A stretch of DNA of 64,000 nt from the NCBI GenBank assembly GCA_030549495.1, contig JAUIRK010000920.1:620001-684000 (forward strand), written 5' to 3'. Position 1 is the first letter of the stretch. Every line of letters starts with the position of its first letter. Positions 1 through 12,602 of this stretch are shown here, one piece after another. Below the pieces are notes generated by a model. The model was not told where the DNA came from. It ran no database searches and was given only the letters and a program-made list of their open reading frames with translations. Made by a program: the position numbers and the translations under genes. Source of the stretch: Nectonema munidae (Eukaryota > Nematomorpha > Nectonematoida > Nectonematidae).

Positions 1-872
1 TTAGTGACGTGCTTTGCATGTTTTCGCTCTCCAATAAAATGTCTTATAACACTTCAAAAGTTTTACTCAATAATACATGTATATATAGGTATGCAAAATA
101 AGAAGTGTAGGAAATCAAAACAATTTCTTTTAAATTAATATAATATATTTATTTATAGGCAAGATTGTTGCATTTATGTTGAAGCCAACCTTGTCGCTGA
201 ACTCCGACTACAGAGGTGGCAAAATTGATTGGGGGGGGGGGGGGGCCCCCCAAAACTTATTTTAATGGGGCTGGGACTATAAGAAGTGAATACATTTATA
301 TATTTCATAGGGGTAAACTTTTTAGGCGTGAGTAGGGTTGGTTAGATGCTGGATTCGATAACTCAAGGTCTTGGGTTCGATCCCGCATCAAGCCTGCTTT
401 CCTCATAGTTCGATACAAGCGGCGCAATTGTGCCTTCTCGGTGAAAATATCCTATGGTACCTTTACGGGGGGGGGGAGGGCAAAATTATATACAGCCTTG
501 AGTCCGTACGTTTCCTACATCTGTTCTTGTGTGGTTTTTTTTTACAGAAATACAGGGGCGTACGTAGCATGTTTTCGCTGCCCAATAAAATTCTTATTTT
601 ATTGGAGCTGGGACTAAGAAAGTGAATACATTTATATATTTCAAGGGAGTTTAAAAGGGGTAAAATAAATATCAGGGGGGCAAAGTTTTTAATGTTGTTA
701 CAAGAGAATGGTCGAGTGACTGGCGAAATACTATTTTAATTGATAATAATCAATAAAAAGTACTACTCACCCAAACTATGCTAATATATCTAACTCTCAG
801 GCAAGGTGCAGGTTTAGGTCAACAATTAAAGAAATAAATTTGAGAGTGTAATTACTGGAGACATGTCTTGAG
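1..872. other. Non-coding, repeats only
   Basis: AT-rich sequence with a 17-base G run followed by C at 230-246 (remnant of a G-tract MITE), a tRNA-derived SINE at 324-466, and a second G-tract remnant at 468-480. No host exon recognised. Confidence 0.6.
324..466 (+). repeat. tRNA-derived SINE, family 1
   Basis: Head GGCGTGAGTAGGGTTGG, A-box GGTTAGATGCTGG, B-box GGTTCGATCCC, body CATAGTTCGATACAAGCGG, tail GGTACCTTTAC. A clear near-full copy. Confidence 0.88.
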
Positions 873-1235
873 AAATGTCAAGGCTGTTATTTGCCGAACG
901 TGGCTTAGCTTTTCTAGAAACAGAAGAAAGTTTTGGATCATTGAAAAATTGGAATTTTTTAGAGCTGCTTGAACTCATAATCCAGTTTGATCTATTTCTA
1001 ACACGCCACATTTTAAAATATAGAAGTGTTAGAAAAGGGAATCATTCTTACATGTCCAAAACCACGTGTAATCAACTCGTCCAATAATAGCACAAAAATT
1101 CCATGTATTTTTTGTTGACGAAGTTAAATCTAGCTATTTTAATCTGTCATTTGATTCAATGCCAGATCTAACATATGTTGATTGGTTAAGTGTTGTTATT
1201 AGGTTCTCAGCCTACACAACGCAGCTGAACTTTTG
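873..1235 (+). mobile_element. hAT-type transposase fragment (DUF4371)
   Basis: The frame reads FAERGLAFLETEESFGSLKN, then NFLELLELIIQFDLFLTRHI and SYMSKTTCNQ. After a shift to another frame it continues with VDEVKSSYFNLSFDSMPDL and TYVDWLSVVIRF. This is the N-terminal half of the DUF4371 region (AERGLAFRG-E-FGS-NGNFLGLLELI) common in zinc-finger MYM-like hAT transposase proteins. A stop and a frameshift near 1087 show that it is dead. No terminal repeats identified. Confidence 0.6.
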
Positions 1236-2269
1236 TGGAATTAAAAAGTCATACTCTTCAAGAAATGGGAAATGTGGTGTTGTAGTATTTGGGTGTAATT
1301 TTTAAGCAAAACTTTTCAAAATGTACACGTTAGTGTTATGACAGCGCTGATGACATGTATGTGCCAGAGGCCTACATCCGAACTTCGAGGATACGTAGGG
1401 GGAAGGGAGGGGCAGGGTGCTTGGGGCGACGCTCTCAATGTGATTTTAAGGGGGTTAAAAAGCCTTTTGCTTCAATTTTTTATCTTTTTTTTAATCATTA
1501 AAAAATTCTAAGTACTTATTTACTTTTTAAATCTAGTAGACTTATTACTTTACTTATTTTACTGTTCAGTTTCAGACGCACCCATCCCAAATAATTTTAT
1601 AGATGTGGATTGCTTGATGAACGTTATAAAGAGATGCAGCAAATTTTTTGGAAATGAGCAAGTTTGCTATATATGTACCCTGTGAAGCGCATTCACTAAA
1701 TCTGATACGCTGAAGTTTGGCTGTTGTCAATATAATTACTCTATACCTTTTTTACATCCTCAACTAGTCTAGGAAAAATTCTTAAAAATTATACTGGAAA
1801 TAGGTGTCTAAGTATAGATGCAGTAAAATCAATTTTAAGGACTCATCATAGATTTTGTAGTTAAAAAAATCAAAAGATTTCATTTCAAATATACGTCAAG
1901 CTAAACAGAAAAACAATTGTCGTCTTTTTTAATGTTATTTTTCTGTTTCATTTTTAATTTTATTTTATGATTACATAATATAGGGAGGGAGGAATTACGA
2001 ATGTCCACTCCTTCCTATCTCTTCCAACATCTCCATCTTCCTTGTCCAACTCTCAAGCTTACGCCAGCATATCAGAACACGCTAGTGCTCTGAGATCACC
2101 TACATAATATAGGGCACGAAACTCTTAATACTCTAAGACTAAACACTCTAAGAAACTCTTAAGACTGTGGATCTTCAATTATTTATGTCTTGCCTATGGA
2201 AATATTTCACGAATCTGAGAATCACTTCTCTACAGGAACAATAACCCAAACTGGGTTAATAAAAAATTA
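1236..2269. other. Non-coding; holds a small insertion with 14-bp target duplication
   Basis: AT-rich. Bases 1972-1985 and 2101-2114 are the same 14-mer TACATAATATAGGG. They bracket a 115-bp segment of distinctly higher GC (1986-2100), which suggests a retroposed insert. Nothing else recognised. Confidence 0.5.
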
Positions 2270-2410
2270 CGAAACTTCGGTTGATTACATTAGATTTTAA
2301 AATGAAAAGTATTGATGCTTATTTTTTACTTTTTCATATGTAAAGTAAAATGATCGATGCAAATAATTTTTTTATCGTATTGGTGAACATTTTGAAAAAT
2401 ACTGGAAGTT
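2270..2410 (+). repeat. Direct repeat, copy A (about 140 bp)
   Basis: Nearly identical to 4768-4910 in the same orientation. Starts CGAAACTTCGGTTGATTAC and ends near GAAAAATACTG, with a handful of substitutions. The two copies flank the decayed piggyBac element. Confidence 0.85.
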
Positions 2411-2864
2411 TTGTAGGAACAATTTTTTAAGTTAAAGATATATTTATTTTTTAAAAAAAGTTTGGAATGAAAATGATATATTCGTAAAAGAGAATGTATA
2501 AAAGTCTAAAAAACTCAAAAAATTTCTATACTACTTAAATTTCTAGGTCACATAGGTATTTGAAGTTTATACAAATCCAAGTTTTTTTAGACGAAAAAGT
2601 GTATAGATAATATTTAATATTTTTTTACTGAAATATCAGTTTTAATAAGTATAGCTTTCAGGAAAAATATGGTTTAACTTAAAAATACACATTTAAACAA
2701 AAAAGATCCTAAAATTTGAATGTCAAAACATGTTATATGATGATGTTCCTCTAGACTAGACTCTCTAGACTGGAACATTGGCCAAAAGTGGTATACTAAA
2801 TATTGAGCAAAATTTATGCTAAAAAAGTGATCAGAAACTTTTATTTTTTATGATAAAACAAAAA

Positions 2865-4454
2865 ACAATTTGGATGGAGTCTTACTTTACATTCTGCACA
2901 CTGTTTTACTGTGTTGGTTTTGCAAAAACAACACCTACCTTGAGATTCGGCTGGTATAGGATCATGGAGTCCACTTTTGAGATTAAAAATTCTTTTCCCG
3001 CTGGGTCCAGGCTATTCCAAACTGTTTCCGATAAGAAGTCCTTTCACAATTTGTCTAGTGAATGCTAAAAAATCTAACTTTGGTTCAGATTTCAGCTCTA
3101 GATGCAACTTCCAAAAAGTAACATTTAAAATACTGAGACAATTTATGAAAAGTGTCCAGTATCACTTTTTTGCCAGCAATGTATGGTCGCTATATATGAC
3201 ACATACGATCTAACAAATCTACTCCGCCCGTTCCTACATTATAAAGTGCAAAACAGGAAGGTTGAGGTATGTTTATATACTTCTTGGCGGATTTGCTATA
3301 TCTTTTAGCCTGCCTAAGAGGATAAACACTTGCTCTTTTTGAGTTAGAAGCAATATGGACAACTTTATTGTCTTGCCATCTAACTATTAGAACCTTTCCA
3401 TCTGATTTGAAATCAAAGAACCTCTGTCTATTTTTGAAGGAGTTTTTGAAAATGAACACTTTCATTATGTTTTCCCTTATAGTCCCTGTAGCATTGAAGC
3501 CTTTATCGCGAAGAATTTTAAGAAGATTGTAGGATGTGAAAAAGTTTTCGAAAAAAATGTGATGTTTTCGAGGATTGCCGACAACTTGGAATAAGTTTAG
3601 TACAACGCGAGTACCCAAAGGGCCAGTATCCATACTATCTGAATCTTTTCTACAATATGTTTTGAATTTGAATGGATAACCCTTTAGAAGATGCCAAAAC
3701 CCAATTTTTATATCCAAATCTTATTGGCTTATTTCGAATAAATTGTTTCGATTTTATTTCCCTCTTGCAAAGTATAGTTATCACAGAAGTGTATAAAGGA
3801 TTTAATTTCTTTGAAACGCTTTCTAGACATTTGTCTACTAACCAAGGGACAAACAATATCATCATCTTTACTCCAATATAAATCTTGGCGTGGGTGACAG
3901 TTATAGCCGGATAAAATGAGAATCCCAACAAACTTTTCTAACTCGTTTTCATTCATAGCAAGACAACAGTTTTTTTGACCTGCATACCGATTTGATTCTT
4001 CGGCAATGAATTCTTTAATTTTTTCACTAAAGAAAAGTTCAAAAATTTCATATGGTTCGATATTCATTAGATCTGCCCTTGTTTCTCCAAGAGATGAAAA
4101 ATCAATGATGTCAAGAGGTACTAACTTGGAGGATTTTTTCCAAATAGGAGCATCTTCAAGAGACTTTTTTTGCTTTCTTTGATTTTGAGTTTGATTGGAA
4201 ACACCATCTTTTCTTTGAACCTCAAGTTTTCCTACAACATCGTTTGGAAGATTATCTGAAGCTAAACCAAGATTTTTATTTTCAGATTCGTTATCAGTTT
4301 CTCGTGAGTCTCCAGTATTAGAAGGGATGATAACTACATCAACTTGGGCATTACTTTCATTACCTAAAACATCTTCAATCGCTTCTTCAAGTGTGATATA
4401 TTCACTTCCTTCCATACAAAGGATAACGATTAGAATAAAGTTAAAAGCAAACAC
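2865..4454 (-). mobile_element. Decayed piggyBac-family transposase A
   Basis: Read on the minus strand. An acidic N-terminus (MEGSEYITLEEAIEDVLG) is followed by the core start PYEIFELFFSEKIKEFI and LVSRQMSRKRFKEIKSF. The core resumes with RNKPIRFGYKNWVLASSKG and PFKFKTYCRKDSDS, then FFENFFTSYNLL, GTGGVDLLDRM and a cysteine-rich tail CCFCKTNTVKQCAEC. The GGVDLLD aspartate is present. The second catalytic aspartate of DNxFTS is Glu (FEN). The stretch carrying the first one is missing, deleted around 3,800-3,730 with a frameshift. Several stops follow in the tail. Clearly inactive. Confidence 0.85.
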
Positions 4455-4617
4455 TAAAGGGAAAAATGATTGATGAAAGATCGTTTCTTAAAGCATGTAA
4501 GTTGGAAGCATGCAATAAATCATCTTTTCAGAGAAATCAGGCGTCACTTGTTATGCGAAAAACAAGTTGGTGATGTGTTGCACATAAGGTGATGATGTTG
4601 CAGCTAATGTTCCTCTA

Positions 4618-4700
4618 GAGCAGGGTTTCCCAACCTTTTTGTTGCTGTGTACCACTTATGGACTTATTCTGTAGGTACGTACCACCTAACTTTAACGATT
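4618..4700 (+). mobile_element. Possible hAT terminal fragment
   Basis: CAGGGTTTCCCAACCTTTTT is a typical hAT-type terminal inverted repeat. I could not find its partner, so this is an orphan end beside the piggyBac relic. Confidence 0.4.
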
Positions 4701-4767
4701 AGTTTTTGACCATGAAAGAACTATATATACAAAACTAAACTTAATTTATTTGGACATGTACATAACC

Positions 4768-4910
4768 GAAACTTCGGTTGATTACATTAGACTTTAAAAG
4801 GAAAAGTATTGATGCTTATTTTTTACTTTTTCATATGTAAAGTAAAATGATCGATGCAAATAATTTTTTTATCTTATTGGTGAACATTTTGAAAAATACT
4901 GAAAGGTTTG
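4768..4910 (+). repeat. Direct repeat, copy B (about 140 bp)
   Basis: Second copy of the repeat at 2270-2410, same strand, with about five differences visible by eye. Confidence 0.85.
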
Positions 4911-6179
4911 TTTACCGATGATTAATGTCGCATTCTCTCAGCGAGTGCTGGATGGACGGGTTTTGTGTATCCAGCTCAGTATTTGAGTCGGATGTTAAGA
5001 AGTCAAGAGTTAATAATTTCAAATCACACTGACTTTGTATTCTTTTGTATTTAATCCATTATAATCTACTTTAGCTTCTAATGGGTAACCCTTAAAATTG
5101 TCTTTAAAAAATCATTTTAAAAATATGGCAACGATTAATTTTTAAAAACTTGGGCTTTCTCGAGGCGGAATTATCCAGAAGTCAAATGTCTTGAAGCCTA
5201 ACTGTGCCTGAGAATCTGTATTTATCTCAAGTCTTATGAATCACTTTTTTATAGACAAAGTTTTAATCAAAGAAGCGAGAACGATCCTTGAGTTTAACTT
5301 CATAAATAAAATTTTAATTAATATTGTAACGTGTAGATGCTCTCTTTCTCACGGATAATAATAATATATTGATTACATTCTTTTTTATTTATAAGTTTTC
5401 AATGTGCATGCATGTTCTATTTTTTACGCTAATGAAGTTGTATTATCAGATTTTATCTTTCCCATGAAAACATTTGAAAGTTCAAAAGCATGACAACTTT
5501 TAATTGGTTACACATTCAAAGTGTGTCTTAGTCCGCTGCTTTCTTATCACTATTAACAAAGAAAGCTCTCAACTCACCAATCAAAAATCCATTAAAATGA
5601 TATCTATTTCATATATGTTTTTTCATGAATACCCAAGCATCCTATAGAAGTCCTGTAACTCCTCAAAAAAATATCAGAATATATGTCTTAGTGTTACTGT
5701 AGATTTTAAACAATTATTTTACAAGTTTTTAATGGGCATTTTTTCGTTAAAATTAATTGATCGATTACAACAGTTAAGAGTAAATTGGCAAAATTTATTT
5801 TAAATTGATTTTACTTTCAGGATCGTTCAGTATATTGAAATTAATTGATTGATAAAATACAAATTAATCAGATAAGTTATAATAAGTTTTTTTGTAAATG
5901 GCAGTTTTACAATTTAGTTTTTTAAAGTCGCTAATTTATCCATCGATGAGTTATTTTGCACCCTGGAACTCGCTTCAGATAAATAAATGTTTACACTTTC
6001 TTAGTCTAGTACCCTTCAGAATCCGATTTACCTCTTCCACGTGTTATTAGATCTCGTGACGGAGCTGTCCTTTCAGTAAATAAATTTCAGTGATATAATT
6101 ATAAATATTTATAATTATTGAGAAATTGTTTTTTCAAGAATTTCATATAAACTTAAAGCGGACGATTTTAATTTTATGG
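4911..6179. other. Non-coding, no feature recognised
   Basis: AT-rich sequence with no exon, splice-flanked frame or terminal repeat that I could support. Confidence 0.5.
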
Positions 6180-6545
6180 GTGATTGTTGAACGCTGGCCC
6201 ATTGTGTTAAAATGGCAAAAAAACAAATGATAACACACTTTGTGTATAAAAGTTAAGAATAATAAAAGAAAACAAGCTTGTAAAGAGTACAAGCTTGAAA
6301 CCTTTGTGGAAGTAAAGGAACGACTACAAAAATTCTCAAATTCTATGTACATTTTCGGTAAAATGTCTTGGCCAAACATTTGCCCAAACTTCCAGTTTGA
6401 GAATTTTTTTATATTCGAATGTTATCATATAAAACAAAGGAGGCATCTGTCGCATTTAGAATAACATTTAAGATGATATTTGGAGAATGTTATGTATTCG
6501 CATGTTATGATATGAAACAAAAGAAAGCATCTGTCAATATTACAA
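6180..6545 (+). repeat. Divergent relative of the 10.7-kb MITE plus a short duplication
   Basis: Bases 6240-6380 align with the interior of the element at 10737-11162 (TTTGTGTATA-AAGTTAAGAATAA and ATGTACATTTTCGGT-AAATGTC). After it, ATTCGAATGTTATCATAT-AAACAAAG-GGCATCTGTC occurs twice in tandem (6414-6450 and 6497-6534). A third copy lies at 43868-43915. Confidence 0.5.
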
Positions 6546-7000
6546 GTTTTGCACTGGAAACAGCTACTTATAATTTCTGTTTCTCACAATATATATTTGC
6601 ACTTTTAAAAATGATAAATATAATAATAATAATCAATTTTACGGCTAATGTTTCCAGCACGCTGAGGTTTAGCCGGTTTTTACCACTATGTCAACTAATC
6701 TCTCATTATTTTGCGTCTCCATTCATCTCTATTTGCCCGTCCCCTAATCCTAAATTTAAAAATAATAAATAGAAAAACACTAAATAAAAATGATATAAAA
6801 GTTAAGAAGGCATATATTGTTTTTCCTTAAAATACAGTATGATACAATTCTAATATTGATAGAAAATGATGAATTTCAAAAACGTTTATATTTTGAATAC
6901 CATTTTCATGTAAATTTTTAGCGGGTAATTTTGCGACATTGACTTTAAAAATTTATAGTTATGCAACATAAACTTTTCTCTTTCAAATATTACGTGAGTA

Positions 7001-7134
7001 GGGACGTGAGCAGGGTTGGTTAGATGCTGGATTCGATAACTCAAGGTCTTGGATTCGATCCCGCATCAAGCCGGCTTTCCTCATAGTTCGATACAAGCGG
7101 CGCAATTGTGCCTTCTCGATACCTTTACCTTTAT
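7001..7134 (+). repeat. tRNA-derived SINE, family 1
   Basis: Has an A-box-like GGTTGGTTAGATGCTGG and B-box GATTCGATCCC, then the family body CATAGTTCGATACAAGCGG. About 15 bp before the CTTTACC tail is deleted. Confidence 0.85.
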
Positions 7135-9683
7135 TATGAATCTCTAAAAAGTGTGATGACATGTACCATATTCAAGGTCGTTTGTGAATGTCAATTTTAG
7201 ATTGTCATTGAAAGATTTCCTGAATTTTAGACATTTCTGCTTTGTGTTGCAAGCAAGATGTTTGGTCTATTTTATTCAACATAATTTATTATGATGTTCT
7301 ATTCGTTTGTATTTGTAGTTTAATGTCTTTCTTACATTGTCTTCAAAAAGATTGTCAAATTATTGCCTATAATCTTTTTATCTAAAGCAAAACCATACGA
7401 TTCATAAACTAAATTTATCCAAAAAAATTCCCAGCTGTAAAATTCCAAAAATTTTTTCCTAAAAACTTTCTACTCATAAACTGAGTTTTGCTCCTTCACA
7501 AACTTATTTTAACGTAAAATAAAAAAGTTCATTACTCAATTTTTCAGCCTTTTTCTATGAGTTGCAAAAATACAATTCTTCGACTAAAATGATAAACATT
7601 TTTATGTTGCATTATTCTTGCAACCACGTGCGAATCCACAGTATTATTACGACTCCACACTCGGGCCATACTTCGACCCCACAACCCTGCCATATTTATG
7701 GCGTCCTTTTCTCAAATGCTTGTACACATTTGTAGCATGATTTATTTATGATAAAAAATTTATACATATTTCAATAAACTTTTAAACCTAAGTATTTTGA
7801 TATTTTAATGATATCTGAAGTGGTTAAATCGTTAATATTGAATCAGATTATAAAAGGTTGCAATCGGCGGTAACCTTTTGCTACTGAAGTGCTAAAGTGA
7901 TCTCACAACGCATTGTGCGTGCGGACCTCATAGCACTAGAGTATATTCTTTTGAAACTCGTTATAACAGAACGTTTTTTTTATTAATCCTCAATTCAAAA
8001 TGAATATCAATATTTCATTTTTGAAAAGTAATTTTAATTTTTTTCATGATGCATTTACCATACATTCAATATCCTCATCTTTATCCTTGAAAACCCTTCT
8101 TCTTACTACGAACTTTCCATCTTTATTATTTTTATTGAAATGTTGTAATAAAAAACATCTAACTTCAAAAAGTTTAAATAGATCATTAAAAAATATGTAA
8201 TGATTTAACTTTATTATTGTAATGTTTATCTTGAAATATAGTTTTAACTAAAATGTGCATTATTTCTTGCGTGTCCTGCCATAGATTGTCAACGCCTGAT
8301 CTAAATAACCTGAAAATGTCGAACTTTTTGATTGACATTTAAGGCTATTTTTTCAAATTCTACAAGTCATGATTTTTTTGAGCATCTTCGGTTTGCTATA
8401 AAACTGATGAAAAATAAAAAATATTTCACTCCTTCCTCCATTGACTCAAAAATCATTAAAATAGATCCTGAATCGTCTTTGATGAATATTTTTATGAAAA
8501 TTTTTTAAAGACACTAAATGAATTTCTGCCTACAGTTTGATATGGTTAAAAAAATTTCTAAAAAAAAAACAAAAAAAACACTTTATTGGCCATGATAAAA
8601 TCGGAAATCTCAACATAAAAAAGAAACTGTCAGGCAAGGTATCGATGCCGTATTCACAAAACTGTTTTTTCGTTACTTTAAATTCAGAGACCCTAAGACT
8701 ACTACTATACGTCACCGTATGCATACATAATATATTTTTCTCCAAAATTGATATTTGATTACACAATCATGAATTCTAAAAAGCCTTACCACTTTCTTTT
8801 CTCCATTAAAGCTTTTGAAAAACTTTTCAGATAGATTCTTTCGCCTTTTTCTTCTTAAACATGGAAGATAAGGTTCTCATCATCATATTATTTTAATCTT
8901 TCTTCGTAATATTTCTTATCTCATCTCTTGTATGTTTTTTCACAAGTTAAAACCATTTCGTATATATTTTTATCCTATTTATCTAAATGTGTTTATTAAA
9001 ATTCATCCTCTCTACCATATTTAACTTTTTATTAACTCTCCAGTTTCTCTCTCTCTTTCATCAACCGAATGCACAAAATAAAAGAAACACAAAAGACGCC
9101 ACAAAATGACGTCACATTAAATCTATAGCCTAAAAATTTATTATAATTATTGGATCAATTTCTGTATTTAAAATATTTTTTGAATGATGAAAAAAGGCAT
9201 CCTAACTTTCAACTTCTATCAACAAATGAAAGATGAGCAGTGTTTTTCAAAAAAATACGTTTTATAACTTTTCAGAGTTACCGAAAATAACCCAATATTT
9301 TTTTTTGGAATACGCGCTCATAACGCAAATTTTCGAGATTTTCTTTTGATGGAGCGTCAATGGAAAATGTTGAAAGCAATTATTGTCTATTGAAAGTGAA
9401 AGTCTAGAATGTTTGGAAGAAAATTTGCTACAAACCTTAAATATATATGAACTAGCTATTCAATTTTATGAGCAATACCGCATAATTACTTGATAATGAA
9501 ATGTTTTGCACAGAAAATAATACAAGAAAAACTCTATACAAAATGCAAATAAACTCTATACAAATAACCTAGGGTACTTTTACATGTGTGTTCTGATCCA
9601 TTTTCTTGGTTTGTTTTGAAATTTAATAATAATGAATCCAGAATATCACATGAAGTCATTTTAAAAACACGAATAACCTTTAT
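7135..9683. other. Non-coding, AT-rich
   Basis: No host exon recognised. Contains long A/T runs, for example around 8560-8580, and short open frames on both strands that lack splice signals or protein-like composition. Confidence 0.5.
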
Positions 9684-9833
9684 GGGGGCGTGAGTAAGGT
9701 TGGTTAGATACCGAGTTTCGATAATTCAAGGTCTTGGGTTCGATCCCGCATCAAGCCTACTTTCCTCATAGTTCGATACAAGCGGCACAATTGTGCCTTC
9801 TCCATCAAAACACCCCAAGGTACCTTTACCTTA
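9684..9833 (+). repeat. tRNA-derived SINE, family 1
   Basis: GGGCGTGAGTAAGGTTGG head, GGTTCGATCCC B-box, body, and tail GGTACCTTTACCTTA. Near full length. Confidence 0.88.
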
Positions 9834-10736
9834 TGAATTGCGAACTATTCAAAGCAATCTTGATATAAAAACGAAAACAATAAATAAAATGAAAATACCT
9901 AACAATAAAGGCGGTTTAAATTTAGATTCTGGAATGAAATATTTGATAAATTATATTCAGCAAATATAATAAAAGCATTTATCCTAACTTGTGTATTCTC
10001 TTTCATTATTCAGTTAGTTACAGTAATTAATAAACTTTTTAAGCTTTAAATTATAGGGAATACTTTATTAAATAGTTATTATGTGTTATAAAAATATTTG
10101 CCTCCCTGAAAAATTTACTAGCTCTTCTTTAAATTCCTGGATTAATGTATCAAATGAACTCCTGAAATTTTAAATATTCATTTAAGGAAAGAAAGAAAGG
10201 TAATCCAAACACAAGCCAAACAAGTCTTTTAAATAATATAAATAAAGATATAGAATTGAGAGAATTCAAAATTATTAGGAGTGGAGATGGTGATGGCGAA
10301 TAGCCCTTTTGCCCCCTCGTCCCCAGATGTGCGATTTGGGGCAAGAGTGAAATTGTTGCCTGGAAATTGACATATCACCATGATATTGTACAGGCTTGGT
10401 ACGTATTGGGCTCTTAATTTTAATACATATAAATATCGGGATATGTAACTGTCATTGAAGGTATATGAAAGGCGATTAATTCCTTTCCACTATTTTTTTA
10501 CCAAGAAAAATTACGGTGTGGGAAAATGTCAAAGAATCAAGTAACTTGATAATCTATGTAACTAGTGAATAATAAAACACGTCATTAATTTCAATTTCTT
10601 ATACTGATCTCAATTTGAGACTTTTTTTAAAACATATTTCAAACTTGTTGAGTTTGGAAACGCTTCTTTGTTTTTTGTGTATCACGACAATTTTTATTCC
10701 ATGAGCTATCTTGTTTTTAATTAACTTGTATTTAAG

Positions 10737-11162
10737 ATGGTACCCGGACATTTGGCGGAAGGTACATTTTGGCCATAGACATTTAGCCGAACAAAAATTT
10801 TAGCAAACGCACATTTTGCCGAACTTTTATTTTTCATCATATAATTTGTGTATAGAAGTTATGAATAATAAAGGAAAACAAAAATTACGCTGTAGATTTG
10901 TAATCAGTCATGTCATATCATACATTTGGCAAGGTAACGCTTAGAGTCACATAATTTGTGTATGGAAGTAAAGAATAGAATGAGAAGATTTGCATAGAAC
11001 ACAAACTTACTAACTTACTGGAAGTAAAGCGATGTCTACAAAAATTTCCCGAGTATTATGTACATTTTCGGTGAAATGTCTCGGGGCCAAAAGACGGTTC
11101 GGCTAATTTCCATCGGCCAAATGTGCCTCGATCAAATGTCTATCGGCCAAATGTCCATCCCC
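10737..11162. mobile_element. MITE with ~60-bp terminal repeats made of GACATTTGGCCGA motifs
   Basis: The left end GGACATTTGGCGG...GACATTTAGCCGAAC is the reverse complement, with gaps, of the right end GTTCGGCTAATTTCC...GGCCAAATGTCCATC. Each end holds three or four copies of a degenerate GACATTTGGCCGA unit. The interior has no transposase. A divergent relative lies at 6240-6380. Confidence 0.65.
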
Positions 11163-12602
11163 GATTTAGACTCACTCATTCATAGTTTGCAGACCTAAAA
11201 GTATACAATACTTGTAAACAAAATTGATATATAATAGCATAAAAAAGTTTGAGCATGATACGCTTTTCTTTATGATGTTCAGAATCTCTGAGAGATATTT
11301 TTTATACTGCCAATAATTTATCAAAATTACATACCTGAACTTTCGAAAGAGGTTCGGGGCCTTCCCCTGAGGGAGTACATTTAAAGTCAGAAGTTAAAAA
11401 TTAATTAAAAACAGCTTTGAAACTCTTAATTCAGCAAGAATTACGTTGACCAGTGTAATTTATAATTTGAAGTGAATATGAGGAGAGGGTGTTGTTGTTG
11501 GGTTAATTTTATAGAAGCATAATATTGTAATGCAAATTTTGTAACTTTTACCTGAGAAACGAAGAAAATGTTGAGAAAGGTATATTTTGATAAAAATTTG
11601 GCACTTCCTTCGAAATTTGAAGAAGTTTATTCTGAGCATGCCTGCCGGTGCTTGCTTAAATCAACACCACATCAGCTTTGTTTACTTAAAGCTACTCTAG
11701 CGTACGCATTAGTTGGAGAAATGTAAGGAGAGAAATCCTTTACAAGGAACCACGTGTTCTCGCTAAAACACGTGCTATTTTTTACCCACTTTTACTCTCA
11801 AAGCTGATCAAGCATATATAATTTTGTTATTGGATTCAAAGATTATAATAATCGCTTTAATTAAATATGAAAAATTTAAGCTCTCAGTCATTAAGGTGTT
11901 ATTAAATTGGAATTTTTTAGCAGGAAGTAAAAACTTAAGCATGCCTAAAATTTATTTTTCAATATCATTTTTCCTCAATTCACTCACTTATCAATGTAAT
12001 ATTGTTCACGGGAGAAGGTTTCAAGAGTGCCTATCCTTCATTTACTATTTCACGAGCTAGAGTGAAGTATAAAGCTTAATACAAAATTTTTCACTTGTTT
12101 TGGGGTTGGAACGAAGGAAAAATGCCAGCTTTGACTCCGGGTTCTTAAAAAACCCGCCCCAAACTTCGACCAGAGAAAGGTCAGAGAAGGTCAATTGCTT
12201 ACAACAATTAAGCAAAATTTTATCTTTACAACTTTATATGTCAAAATACACAGTAGATCCTAAATGGTCTGTTTTATAACGGATCTAGAGAAACATTTGT
12301 TATAATATCGGCCTGCATGTTTTGCCAAAGTATCTTTTATCCATCTACCTGTACAATGAAATGAGAAATAAGTTTATTCTCAAAAGTTCTGAAAGGGTTA
12401 TGAAGCAAAATGGGATAGAGGAGAGTTTTTAAATATAAAATTAATTTAAATATGATATTTTCCATATATTGACAATAATAAACGGGAAGCCAAACCACAA
12501 CCTGATGCCGTGTTGTAATTGCAAGGTAAACGAAGTGCTACGCCTTTGTTTTGATTGCTTCCATCATTTCGGATATTGCATGAAAATTGATTTATGATTA
12601 AG
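11163..12602. other. Non-coding; presumed first intron of Zasp
   Basis: No exon found. A slightly GC-richer stretch at 12440-12590 is open on the minus strand but has no PDZ-like sequence. The missing PDZ exon must splice in at 12603. Confidence 0.45.
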
